Of a stretch of DNA of 64,000 nucleotides, positions 35,464 through 46,800 are shown in pieces (positions within the stretch are counted from its first letter, which is position 1; every line of letters begins with the position of its first letter). The DNA is from Pedinophyceae sp. YPF-701 (Eukaryota; Chlorophyta; Pedinophyceae), in NCBI GenBank assembly GCA_916048055.1, contig CAJZHL010000004.1:248001-312000 (forward strand). The letters run 5' to 3'. The notes under the pieces were generated by a model that was not told the DNA's origin, did not search any database, and saw only the letters and a program-made list of their open reading frames with translations. The translations under genes were made by a program, and so were the position numbers.

Positions 35464-36056
35464 ATGCCACACGGTCTGCGCGTTTCGTCCGCGACGCGCG
35501 CGTCACCGGGCCCGAACACGCGGCGAGTCCGCTCCGTGGCTGCAGCGGGCGGCGGGCGGCACGCGAGGGTCACGGGCGCGGAGCTGCAGGACGTGCTCAA
35601 CTTCTGGGAGCGCATCGGTGACCTGCGCGGGCGGCGGCTGATCGACGTCACGCACGACGTGAAGCAGTTGCGGCAGTCCTTCATCCCGCTGCCCTTCCTG
35701 CCAGTGCTCAAGCACGCTGGCACGGCCCCGCTGCCACCAAGCAGGCGCTGGCAGGTGCGACGCTCTCAACCTTCCAGCTCGCGCGCTCGGGCCCCTGGAA
35801 GGGCCGCCCGCCGCGGTGTGGCACGCTCGCAACGCTCTTTGGCTGGGACCCCGCGCAGGAGGCCATGAACGAGCGGGACCCGTCGTGGTGGAAGCGCGTG
35901 CAGCCGAAGCTGCACCGGAGCAACCACATGGTGCGCTCGAACCGCGACCCGCACGGCTCGGCGGCGACGGAGAGCCTGAAGTGGTATGGTGTGTCGAAGA
36001 GCGACAAGTACATAGACGAGCGCGGCCTGATGTGGCCGAGGCGCAAGAAGCGATGA
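35464..36056 (+). CDS. Small basic protein, unknown function
   Basis: Two predicted exons (35464-35754 and 35859-36056) join in phase 0 with standard GTGCG/CAG borders, giving 162 aa. The first 35 residues (MPHGLRVSSATRASPGPNTR and on) are Arg/Ser/Ala-rich with no acidic residue and look like an organelle-targeting peptide. The mature part has ELQDVLNFWERIGDLRGRRL and FIPLPFLPVLKHAG. After the intron come ERDPSWWKRVQPKLHRSNHM and a strongly basic end, MWPRRKKR. Conserved-looking aromatics and a full set of hydrophobics support a real protein. I do not recognise the family; small basic organellar proteins such as mitochondrial ribosomal subunits look like this, but that is only a guess. Confidence 0.6.
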
Positions 36057-36469
36057 CTGTGACGCGCAGCGCCCCCAGCCGCGGCCGTGGGTCTCGCCGT
36101 GGCGTTCCCGCGCCGCCCTGCACGCCCGGAGTGTGTCACCGCACTGCTACGTAGGGCGGGCTGGCGCGCGCCCCCTCGCGAGGCGGGGCGTCCTTGGGGC
36201 CGGCTGCCGGCGAGATAGCGCATAAACGATAACCTTTCGTGCGGAACGGCGGCCAAGGAGGCAAGCGCGCGTCACCCACGATGCACGGGGACGATCGAGC
36301 CTGTTCGGCCGCTGCCGTGGAGATCCCGGCCGTCTTTGCCGATCGTTCCCAAGAGCACGCGTAGGCGACTGCTCTGGCACTGCGCCCCGGCGGTCGCCCC
36401 TCGAGGCGCGCTGCCGCCACCGGGAGTTGCGTGCAGACAGGGGCAGCCCCGCCGGGGGCACGCGCGAAC
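36057..36469. promoter_or_regulatory. Spacer upstream of phosphodiesterase
   Basis: About 0.41 kb between two genes on the same strand. It should hold the 3' UTR of the upstream gene and the phosphodiesterase promoter. Nothing distinctive is seen. Confidence 0.35.
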
Positions 36470-39400
36470 ATGGATGGCGGACTAGGTTTTTTCAGCAAAA
36501 TTGCAATGCAATACGGCGACTTCCCCGTCGGCCGGCGCGCCACCGGCCTCCAGAAGGTGAGGTGCACCGCGCCTGCCCCTGGGCTTGGCACCGCACCCTC
36601 CCGCGCTGCGCCCCAACCGCGCGCGCGGCGCCTCCGGATCCCGCTTCCCGAGCAGAGCCATCCTCCTCAGCCCCTCGCGCCCTCGAATCGCGCCCCCCCG
36701 GCCGCGCAAGGTCGCACACTGGCGCAGGGGCACCCTAGCCTGCGCACGCGGCCACCGGCCCTTGCAGCCCGCTCCGGCCCCCGAGAACCCTTCCTGGCGC
36801 CCCGCAACGCCTCCAAGGCGGCCTTCGGGCCCCCTGTTCGCGCTCTCCGCGACGAACAGCGCCCAGCTCTGGCCGCCCGCAGGTTGTCGGCAGCCCTGCG
36901 TACGCGGCGCTCATCTGCCTCGCGACCCTCGTCGGGCTGCACGTGGACATCATCGCCCTGGGCGCGTCGCTGGGGCGGTCCAGCAGCGAGTCCGCGGCGA
37001 TCGTGGCGGCGACCTTCGCTCCAGTGGGTGCCGCTTGGGTCGCCGACCTCGCCGTCTCCGTGTACGCCTACCGCACCTCGCGCGTCCACGCAGAGGTGAG
37101 CAGCCCCGCGCGGCGTCGCCCCCCGGGCCCGCCGCGAGGGCGCCCCGCGCTCGCCCACGACCTGCCCTTGTTTGCCCTGTCTGTTGCGCGTTTCCGCCGC
37201 TCCTGCGACATAAGCGCCCGTCCGCCCGCTGCTGGCGGGCCTTCGTGCGTGTTCCCGCCCGCTCCCGCGCCTGACGCCTCCGCTGACGCCCCCTGCTGCG
37301 CGCCGCAGTCGCTGGGCCTGGTGATGGTCGGAGTGGACGTGGCCGCGACGCTCGCGGCGGTCCTGGCGATGATCCTCTGCACCGTCGGCGTGGCGGACCG
37401 CGACAGCGGCATCCTGGTCTTCCCCTCGGACGGCACGTGGGACGTGGGCGGCCTCTGCGCCGTCGTCGGCCGCCTGTTCCACCTCGGCTCCTTCGTCTCC
37501 CACCTCCTCCTCGCGATCGCGCACATCAAGTTCGTGGTCGTCCTGGCGCGCTACCGCGTCTGGCACCTCGTGCACTGCGCCATGGAGGGCGCCATCTCCG
37601 CCGGGGAGCACTGGAGCAACCTGCAGGCCATCCGGGCAACCAAGGTGACGTGCGTCGTGCTGCTCAGCATCGCCGTCGTCGTCATCTCGGGCACCTCGCA
37701 GCTGTCCGCGGCGCAGGATAGAGAGCGCTACAACGGCATGGTGCGCGCGCTCGTCGGCACGGTGCTCCCGACTGTGCGCGACCAGGCCACCCTCGACAGG
37801 CTCTACGCCAACCTGCAGCGAGGCCGCACGCCCCTCGACGTGCTGCAAATCACCTCCGGCGCCTTCACGGTCGGACCCCCGCCTGGCTCCGAGGAGGCCA
37901 GGCAAGCCCCCCCCCCACCCATCGACCACCTTACGCCCCACCCCACTTGCGGCGCCTGCAACCCGCCAACGCCCGCCGCACAGCGCGCCCTCCCCCGCAG
38001 TCTCGTGGCGCACGCGCTGGTGGTTCGCGACGACGGCGAAGCGACGGAGGCGCGGTTCTGGACGGACGACTGGGCGCGCGACCGCATGGTGACTTTGTGC
38101 TGGTGGCACATCATCCTAGCGGTGCAGATCCCGCTCTACATGGCCTTCCTGTTCTTCACCTCCGTGCGCGCCGTCCTCAAGCCGCTGCGCTCCCTCCTGC
38201 ACGAGGTCTTCGTGATCGCGGGCGAGATCGAGAAGGTGGGCCTCGTCGTGCACGGGAGGGGGGGCGCGGCACCGCCGGTGGCGCGCACCGTGTCCAAGGC
38301 GGGCGGGCGGCGGCGCGCGCTGGACTCGCTGCCGGCGCAGATCGCGGGCGTCGCGCACACGATGCGCGTGATGCTCCTGGCGGCGACGCGGGGCCGCAAC
38401 GTGATGCAGCGGCTGTTCCACGAAGCCGAGGTGGAGGGGCGGGAGGGCGCGACGCAGTGGCTCGACCTGTACGGCGTGCTCAACAGGGACGTGAACGAGT
38501 CGCACGCGCACGGGTCGAAGGGCGGCGCGGCGGGCGCCCGCCTGATCGCGCACCTAGCGAAGGGGCTCCGGCAGCGCACGCCAGCGGGTCTCATGGCGCA
38601 GGGGAGCTCGGAGGGCCGCCGCGCGACGACGCACTCGGCGACGCCGGCGCTGGTCGCGCGCACGCCGTCGAAGTCCGGCAACGGCGCGGCGTCGGGCCGG
38701 TCGTTCAAGCGCGTGCACCGCAGCGTCGGCGCCGTCGTGGGGAAGAGTATCGACGAGGACGCGTCCGTGGAGGCCGCGCCGCCGGAGCGCGTGGACCGCC
38801 TGGTGCTGCTGGGCACGCCGGAGTGGGACGTGATGGAGCTGGAGGAGGACGAGATTCTGACGCACGTGCTGGAGATGTTTGCGGTGCTGGGTCTGACAAC
38901 GCGGCGCGAGCAGTCGCGGCGGTCGATGGCGCTGTCGCGGTCGACGACGGCGGACAAGGGGTCGACGGGCACGGGGGCGTCGTCGGTGGGCAGGCCGAGC
39001 AACACTTCGCGGGGCGCGGGGGCGGTGCACCGGGCGCTGCGGCTGGACACGGATCTCGACGGGGACGAGGGGCTCGTCGACGAGGAGGTGCTGCGGATGT
39101 TCCTGTGCCGGCTGCGGGCGCGGTACGCCGACCGGCCGTACCACAACTGGCGGCACGCGGTCGACGTGTGCCACACCGCCTTCTGCATGCTCATCTCGAG
39201 CCCCGAGCTCACGAACGCGCTGACGCGGCTCGACGCGGTCGCGGTGCTCGTCGCGGCGTGCGGGCACGACGTCGGCCACCTCGGCGTGTCGAACGGCTTC
39301 TTGGTGGCCACGCGCCACCCCCTGGCCCTCAAGTACAACGACGAGAGCGTGCAGGAGAACATGCACGCGGCGGTGCTCTTCCAGATCATGGCCGAGTCGA

Positions 39401-40446
39401 GCGCGACGGACGTTCTCGCGGCCCTCAAGCCCGCGGAGTTCGCGCGGGTCCGGAAGCTCATCATTCGGCTCATCATATGTACCGACATGAGCAAACACTT
39501 CGACTTGCAGGCCGCGATCGAGCTCGTCGCGGACCGCTTCCCCGACGACGAGCCCGTCGGCACCGTCGTCCGCTCGGACCTCTCGTCGATGCTGTGCGCC
39601 GTGCTGCACCTCGCCGACCTCGGGCACACCTTCAAGCCGGTGTCGCTGTCGCCCCAGTGGGCGGCGCGCGTCGTGGACGAGTTCTACCACCAGGGCGACT
39701 GCGAGCGCGAGCTCGGCATGAACGTCAACCCCATGATGGACCGCAACTCGGGGCGCGTGCCGGTGCAGCAGATGGAGTTTTACGAGGTCTTCATTCGCCC
39801 GTACCTGACGCAGCTCCTGCGCGTGGCGCCGTCGATGGCGCCGATCCTCACGCGCACCGTCCTCATGTACCTCTACTGGGCGTCCGAGGCCATCCCGCTG
39901 ATGTCGGCGGACGACGGCAGCGCGCTGTTGTCCAACGGCGCCAGCCACGAGAAGGAGAGGGACGGCGGGAAGGAGAAGGAGGAGAAGGAGAAGGAGAAGG
40001 AGAAGGAGGAGAGGAAGGAGAAGGAGATGGACACGCGGTCGAGCGCGGCGAGCAGGTGGCTGGACGGCAAGGACGGCAAGGAGACGCGCACGTCCTTGAT
40101 ATGGCGCGGGGGGGCCAACAGGGCAGGCAGCACTGCCGCCCTGCACACGTCGTCGCAGCGCCGGCAGCACGCCCTGCGCGTGCGCGACTTCGTGCTCTCG
40201 GCGCTGCCGCTCTGCGACGACGAGAAGGCGGTCGTCGCGGCCGCCACGCAGTTCCTCAGCGCTTGTGTCCCAGAGGGGGGGGTCAGCCTCATCGGGAAGG
40301 ACGCGTACGACGCGGCGTACGCGGCGCGGCTGGGGCTCGGGACGGGCGAGCGCATGGTGGCGCCGAGCCCGTCGACGAGCCGGAAGAACCTCGCGCGGTC
40401 GAAGCCGACATCTGCGATGGAGGCCGAGCGCGCTAATCGCGAGTAA
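36470..40446 (+). CDS. Membrane cyclic-nucleotide phosphodiesterase
   Basis: A class I 3',5'-cyclic nucleotide phosphodiesterase hydrolysing cAMP and/or cGMP. Exons: 36470-36556, 36883-37095, 37309-37901, 38001-40446; phases close, about 1,112 aa. The N-terminal 260 residues contain several hydrophobic spans (AYAALICLATLVGLHVDIIA, VGVDVAATLAAVLAMILCTV, VTCVVLLSIAVVVIS), followed by an extracytoplasmic loop and a further span (HIILAVQIPLYMAFLFFTSV). A Ser/Thr/Arg-rich linker leads to the catalytic domain at about residues 690-980. Metal-binding motifs: YHNWRHAVDVCHTAF (first His set), VAACGHDVGHLGVSNGF (HD), CTDMSKHF and LHLADLGHTF. The layout resembles a chemoreceptor-like sensor fused to a PDE. 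A Lys/Glu tract encoded by GAG/AAG repeats follows the domain. Intron 3 (37902-38000) fits GC-AG, is a multiple of three and has no stop, so retention would insert 33 residues without a frame break. Confidence 0.88.
39953..40030 (+). repeat. Purine (GGAGAA)n tract coding Lys/Glu run
   Basis: A nearly pure purine strand of AGGAGAAGGAGAAG type inside the phosphodiesterase coding region. It encodes about 25 residues of alternating Lys and Glu just after the catalytic domain. Likely a single charged helix and a site of length polymorphism. Confidence 0.8.
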
Positions 40447-40767
40447 GGCCGCGTCGTGCGCCTCAAAATACCGGCGGGGAGCGCGGGCGCCAACATGGGC
40501 GCTGGGAGGACCCGCCAGCATGAACCCCGAACTCAGCATCCTGGGGAGATATCCTATCCTTGCTTGCAAGATTTGGCGTGCTCGTCTCTAGTCTCTGTCC
40601 TGACACCCAGGGCACAGGTACATGGGCTGTTCCTGGCGCAGATACTACGCTAGATGAGGTGAGGTGAGGTGTTTGCAATCTTCGCGTCGTCAGCCATAAG
40701 GCTTTGGGACCTGAAAAGATCATGATGTAACACACATCTCTCAGCATCTCGCCGTTCCCTGCCTGCC
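40447..40767. other. Convergent spacer PDE / NELF-C/D
   Basis: About 0.32 kb of two facing 3' UTRs. It includes a short GAGGTGAGGTGAGGTG repeat near 40,655-40,671. No gene is seen. Confidence 0.4.
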
Positions 40768-43126
40768 TCACGTGCATTTCGTTTCTTGCGCCGTCATGCC
40801 GCTGCCTCTCCACAAGTCGAGCAAGACCCCGCCCGCCAGCTGCCCCACGTCCACCTCGCGGCTCCCCCTCGCGAACTCCTCCACCAGCGCCCTCTCCGCG
40901 CTCCCCTCGGGCCACGCGCCCGCGTCCCGCAGCTTCGTCGCCCGAAACAGTGCCGCGCAGCACGCCACGAATTCCGCCCCGTATGGCGGTCCGCACCGCG
41001 ACAAGCTGCACAGAAATGCGAACTGCGCGTCGCCGGGGTCCGTGTCCGCCTGCTGCGCCCACGACGACAGCCACGCCATCGCTTCCGCCGCGTGCGCCGT
41101 TCTCAGCCCATCCACGACGTACCCGAGCAACCGTCGCCTGTCCTCCTCCTGAAGACATCCCGACGCCATCAACGCCCGCAGCGCCCGCAGTCCCTCCGCG
41201 AACAGCTGCGGCTGCGCCTGCAGGACCGCGTGCACCACCTGCAGCGCCGCCGGACCCGCCGTTGCCGCCACGTCCCCCAACGGCGGCTGGTACGCGTCCT
41301 CGACGGTGATCAGCGCGCTGAGACTCGCGACGGGGACCTCGCCGATGTGGTAGAGCGAGCTCGAGTCCAGCTCGGCCCCGCTGGAGGCGAGTTTGCGCAT
41401 GGACTCTGTTGCTTCGCGCAGCGTGTCTTCGACCATGTCTCGCTCCATGGGGTCCGCAGAGCAGGCCTCGGCGAGCAGTGCGACTGCCTGCGAGGACGCT
41501 GCGCCAGCGGACCCGGCCGGCAGGACGGCGCGCATGAGGCAGTGGAGCACCGGGAGGGTCCGCAGGGCGTGGGGAGGGGGGGGTTCGTGGGGGGTGTCGG
41601 GGGTCTTCGGGGCCGCGTGGGCGGCGAAGAGACGGTGGAGGGCGGCGATCGCCGTGGGAACGCGGCCCGCGGGCGCGGAGAGGAGGTTCGCAGCCGCCGA
41701 GAAGCTGCGCGCGTCGCCCCGTCTGGTGCTGGCTGCGAGGGGGAGGGCGGGTGGCGCTGACGCGTGAGGCTCGCGCCATGCGGGGGCGCGTGGGCGATCA
41801 GTTCGAGAAAGCGAGGCAGCGAGGCACGAGGATGACGCGAAGAAGGGGGTGATGGCGGAGCACCTTTGGAGGACAGCTCGGAGATCGCCCGCCAGACAGT
41901 TCCGCCCTGGACCTGCGCAGCCTGGCTCTGGAGCTCCGCAGCGGCTTTGCGAAAGATGCCGCCTCTCGGGTGCGCGCCCAGCGTGGTCAGCATCGTCAGG
42001 GTGTGGAGGTATAACTCCTGCTCGCTCAGCGCAGCCGCGACGACCGCCCGCATCTCCGCGGACGCCCGCTCCGGATGCGACGCCGCACGCTTCAGCCGTG
42101 CTGCACGCAAGGCGGCGGCCGCGGCGCCTCGCGAGCTCAGCAGCTGCACTTGCACCATGCTGGCGTGCATGCATGCACGCGGCAGGGGGCGGCTCGCCGC
42201 ACCTGACAGGATGGTGTGGTACACCCAGAACTGTCGCGCGACGGGCCCGCCAGCCGCCGCGACCTCCTCCTGGTGCCCCGCGGCGATGACAGTCCGCAGG
42301 CCGTAATCGAGCAGGGGGCACGCAGGGTGTTTCTCTAGCAGGCGGTACGTGAGCTTTCGGCCCTGCTCGAACGTCAACAGGTCCTCGAACCACTGCGGAA
42401 CCCCCGCCCCGCCCGGCTGGAACGCGTTCTGCAGCCAAGCGGACGCCGCGGGTCCCACGTCACGGCCGAAGAGCCGACACAAGGGTCAACAACCAAACAA
42501 CCTTATTTACTGTTCGCGCACGCACAAACGCGGACTGAACACAGCGCGTCGGCCCGAGGGGCGTGGCGATCCCTCCGGACGGGGCCGGCGCCGTATTCTG
42601 CGCGCGAGCGTCCGTGCACGCGGCAGACTCGCACCTGGAAAGATTCGGGGCTGTAGCGCGCCTCGGCCTCCGCCACGAGCAGCGCGAGCACCGCGTCGCG
42701 CCCGCCTTCCTCGTGGCCGTGCCAGGGGTCCGAGACGTCGCCGGGAGCGTCGGTGGCGGCCGGCGGGGCCGTGCTGGTCGCCAGCGACAGCCATCGCCCG
42801 ACGACCGACGCCATCTGCGCGTAGCCGGCGTACGAGTCCGCGAGGAGCTCGATGGCGATCTCGGGCTTGCCTCCCTTGCGCAGGTACTCCCTCAGCGTCT
42901 GCGTCGCGGCGTGGGCGAGCGCGTGCGGAACGTTTCTGCGGAGCGAGTGCGCAAGGTAGCTTCCAGGGGAGCAGGCGCGACGCGCGCGGAGAACGCCGGG
43001 GTGCGAGCGGACCTGGATGACCTGTGGGTCCATGACGAAGTCCGCCTGTCGCATCTGGTTCTCGAGGTGCAGCAGATCCCTCCCGGCTCCATCGTCTGCT
43101 GGCGGGGTCGCCTCTCCCTCGTACAT
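40768..43126 (-). CDS. NELFCD: NELF-C/D (TH1) homologue
   Basis: NELF-C/D is the core scaffold of the negative elongation factor that holds RNA polymerase II at promoter-proximal pauses. Predicted exons: 43126-43013, 42898-42635, 42428-42203, about 42,160-41,866, about 41,725-40,768. Matches to the animal protein run in order. RQADFVMDPQVIQ joins TLREYLRKGGKPEIAIELLA, parallel to DYIMEP...TLKRYFQAGG. Then come YAGYAQMASVVGRWL, WFEDLLTFEQGRKLTYRLLE, KHPACPLLDYGLRTVIAAGH and RAVVAAALSEQELYLHTLTM. The C-terminal part has RSFSAAANLLSAPAG, then PVASLSALITVEDAYQPPLG and the helical stretch VVHAVLQAQPQLFAEGLRAL, mirroring the FPVVAMGVLKWVDW...FQL region and later helices. About 560-600 aa, as in animals. 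An Ala/Pro-rich insertion sits in the middle. NELF is widely reported as absent from land plants and yeast, so its presence beside plastid-type genes is unusual. Exon 4 and 5 borders are approximate. Confidence 0.8.
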
Positions 43127-43859
43127 CCAGTCATCCTGAATTCCGCGACGCGGAGCGAGACAGTGAAGTCTTGGACTCGCTAGCGAGGTGCGGGCGTCGA
43201 AGTTCGGCGGTTCCGCGAGCGCCAGGCGCGAGTCGCTGCAACAGGACGCAGCGCAAACACTCGGCGGGGCGGGCGCACACCTGCTGGTCGATAATGCCCG
43301 GAGCTGGCGATACGCGGCCGCCCGGAGACGGCGGGCCTCTATGCGCGCCCTGTGGCGACACCTGGCCCGCGCCCACCGGGGCGTCCATTGCCGTCGCGAG
43401 CCCTCTTCAGGCCCGCACTTACCGGCCGGACGGGCGCATGAATCGATGGCTCACGAATTGTAATTGAGCTTGTGCACTCAGCTGCACGAGACCGACCGCG
43501 CAAGGCTCCAGGCCGGGCCTTCCTCGCGCCGCTGTCCCGCGTCAGGCCGGGCCCAACTACCCACAAAAACACGCCACCGCGGACCACGTCATCGCACGCT
43601 CCAGTCGCGCACCACGAGAGAAGCGATTGACCACCCGCGCAAGACACGAAAAGCGGATGTGCCCTCGTCCTGATCAAGGCGGCAACGTGCTAGGAGGAGG
43701 GGTACTGGCGCGAAATGGCACGTGAGCATGTCACCATGTGCCTGGGGAGGCCCTGACCTACAATCAGACAGAGCGAGTGGAGGCACGTCCCGCACCGCGC
43801 CCCGCACCTCTCTGCACCGCGCAGCCGCGCTTCGCGTGCGTTCTCGCATCACATATCTC
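43127..43859. other. Spacer between NELF-C/D and kinesin gene
   Basis: About 0.73 kb. It holds the NELF-C/D promoter and the 3' UTR of the kinesin gene, both on the minus strand. No coding signal is evident. Confidence 0.35.
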
Positions 43860-46800
43860 TCAGCGCTTGCTCGGCGTCCGCATCAGCGTCCGCGAGCTCG
43901 CCTGCCGCGACGACGACGCCGCGATCCGCCTGATCGACGGCGACGCCGACACCGCGGGCCGGTCCCCGTCCGCCCCGCGGTACATCTCGAGCTCCATGGT
44001 CAGCTCATCGATGATCTTCTCCAGCCGCGCCGTCTCGCGCGTCTCGAACGAGCGCGACGCGTTGTTGCGCACGAGCTTCACGCGCGACGCGTAGTCCAGC
44101 GAGAGCTTCGTCTCGCCCGCGTCGGCCTCGAGCGGCGACAGGTTGACCACCATGAGCGTCTTGGCACTCCCCCCCAGGGAGTCCGACATCAGCTGCGTCA
44201 GCTTGTGGTTGCGGTACGGCACGAACGACTCGCCCTTCGTGAGCGCGGACACCACGTCCGCGAGCGCCGACAGCGACTTGTTGATCGCGGTCGCCTCCTT
44301 GAGCCGCTGCTCGTCGTTGATCGACCCGCTCTTGGCCACGCGCTCCGACCCCGCGAGGTCGATGAACGACATCCGCGAGCGCGCCCGCGTCCCCTGCACC
44401 TGGTCGTACGCCTCCACCACCATGCTGAAGATCATGTGGCTCCGCGACGAGCGGTCGTTCTTCTTCGTCGACGCGGTGCTGCGCAGCGCAATGCCCTTCT
44501 TGAGCAGCCCCGACGCCTCCGCCGCGGACGCGACCTCCTGCTTCACCGCGCCCTGCACCTCGATGAGCCCGCCGGCCCCGCGCGCGATCTTGAGCTCCGC
44601 GGCGCGCGTCTTGCCCAGGTCCTGCGCGCTGCGGCGGTCGCCCATGAGGTCCACCAGGTTGTCCATGTACAGCTCGAGCATCGTGACGGTCGCCGTGACG
44701 CCTGGGCGCGAGAAGAGGTCCTCGATCGCGCGCGGGAGGATGCCCAGGTTGCCCTCCGTGCCGAAAATCGTGTGCGTCTTCCCAGACCCTGTTTGCCCGT
44801 AGCAGAACACGCAGACGTTGTACCCGTCCAGCGCCGACTGCACCAGCGCCTGGGCCTCGCTAAACACCTCCTCCTGACTCGCCGCGCCGTCGAAGCAGTG
44901 GTCGAACTCGTACTTCCTGCAACACACCCCCCCGACACACAATCAGTCCCCACGTGCCTCCGCGCGCCAGAGCCGCCCCTCCGACGCCGCGTTGCGAAAC
45001 GCGCGACCGCACCCGCCGAGACAGCACATCCAACTTCGGCGCACAAGCAATCGCAATCGTAAAAGCAAGTCTCCCGCGGCGCTCACCTCTCCTGGAAGTC
45101 GCCCTCGCCCCGCGGCACGCGGATCCCGACGGTGTACTCGTCGAGCGGCCCGCACGCGTGCCCCTTGAGCTCCCCGTCGAACGGCAGCACCGGGCGCACG
45201 CGCGCCAGCACGCGGATGTTGCCCTTGAGCTCCCGCAGCTGGTTGTGCAGCTGCTTCCGCATCATCGTCTCGCGCTTGTACTCCCCCTCCATGCCCGCGA
45301 GCCGGGCGGTCGCGCGGTCCGCCGCCGACCTGCACTCCGCCGCCTCGCGCTCCAGCGCCTCGACGCTCTCGAGCTTCGGCGCTATGGTTTCCATCTGTGC
45401 GCGCAGCACCGACAGCTGGCTGTGCATCGCCTCCTTCTCGGACCGCAGCTGCACCATCGCGCTCTCCATCGCAGCCTCCTTCTCCTCGACCTCCATCTCC
45501 AACCGCGCGATCTTCTCCTGCGCGGCAAGCGAGCGCACCGGCACCGCGCACTGTGACGCTGTGCGGCGCAGCACCGGCGGCGCGCACAACGGCGAGATCT
45601 CGCACGCACCTTGGCCTGGGCCAGCTCCTTCGCGATCCGGTCGCGCTTCTCCTCGACCTCCTTCCGCCGCGCCGCCTCGCGCACCAGCACCGCCTCCACC
45701 TCCGCACGCGCCGCCTCGCCGCCCCGCGCCGCCGCCCCGCGCGCCGACGCCTGCGACGTCGCCTCCGTCAGCTCCCCCTCCAGCGCCTCCAGCCGCCCCT
45801 CCGCCTCGCCCAGCTGCCGCTCCAGCGCCCCCTTCTCCTCCATCAGCCCCTTGACGCGCAGCAACGCCGTACTCTTCAGCTCCTTGATCTCCCGCGCGTG
45901 CTTCTCCTCCGCCGCGCTGTACTGCTGCCCGGCCTCCTGCAGCGCCGCGCGCAGACGCCCCGTCTCCCCCGCCAGCACGCGGTACTCCTCCAGCGCGCGC
46001 GCCGCAGCCATCTGCGCGCTGGCGGCGTCGCCCGCCGCGCCCCGCGCCGACAGCGGCGGCGCCGCGGCCGCGGGCGCCTGCGTGGGGTCCTGCTCGATCG
46101 TCGTCACGGTCACCGACGCCAGCGCGGCGATCGTGGACATGAACGCGGGGTCGCTCGCCGCGCCGTCGTTGGAGCAAAGCCCCACGAGGAGGTCCCAGCG
46201 GTCGACGGCGGCGTTCGAGCGCGACGCGCAGTCGATGAAGCGCTGCAGGAGGCGCTCCTCCGTCGCGTCGCCGTCCTGGGACACCATCTCGTAGTGCTGG
46301 GAGGAGTTGCTGTTCCAGTTGCGGCATGTCTCCGCGACGTCGCGCCGGGAGACGACCGCAGCGGTGAGCGCGCCCTGCGTGGCCTGGTTCCGGGCGTGCG
46401 CTGCACGGACGGACGCCACGTGGCGCACGGCTTCCACCAGCGCCGTCACGTCGCGCTCGAAGCTCGACACCAACTCGTCCGGGGTCTCGTGCGCCGCGGT
46501 GTTCGTCGTCATCATGCTGCAGCGCGGCGGAGCCGGGCGCTGGCGACGTCGGGACGGCGCGCGCGCGTGTGTTTGGTTGGTGCGGCGGGCCAGAGCGCAG
46601 GACACGCATGATGAAGTCTCTTGTGACCACACCTGATGTCGTTGTCGTCGTCCTCATCGCCGAGGATGTCGAACACGTCGTCGCCGTCAGTGTCGCGCCG
46701 CCGCCCGCTCTCCGCCGCGGACGGCGTGTCGTAGCCGCGCGCGTAGTGCGCGGAGGCCGCGGGCGTTGTCGGCGCTGCCGTCGAGGCCTGGTCGCCGGCG

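Noticed and set aside
46517-46632. Two separate genes overlapping by ATGA (VHS protein and kinesin)
   Set aside because: Possible, but eukaryotic genes rarely overlap this way, splice borders and phase fit an intron, and GAT-like helices lie on the kinesin side. Kept as the alternative.
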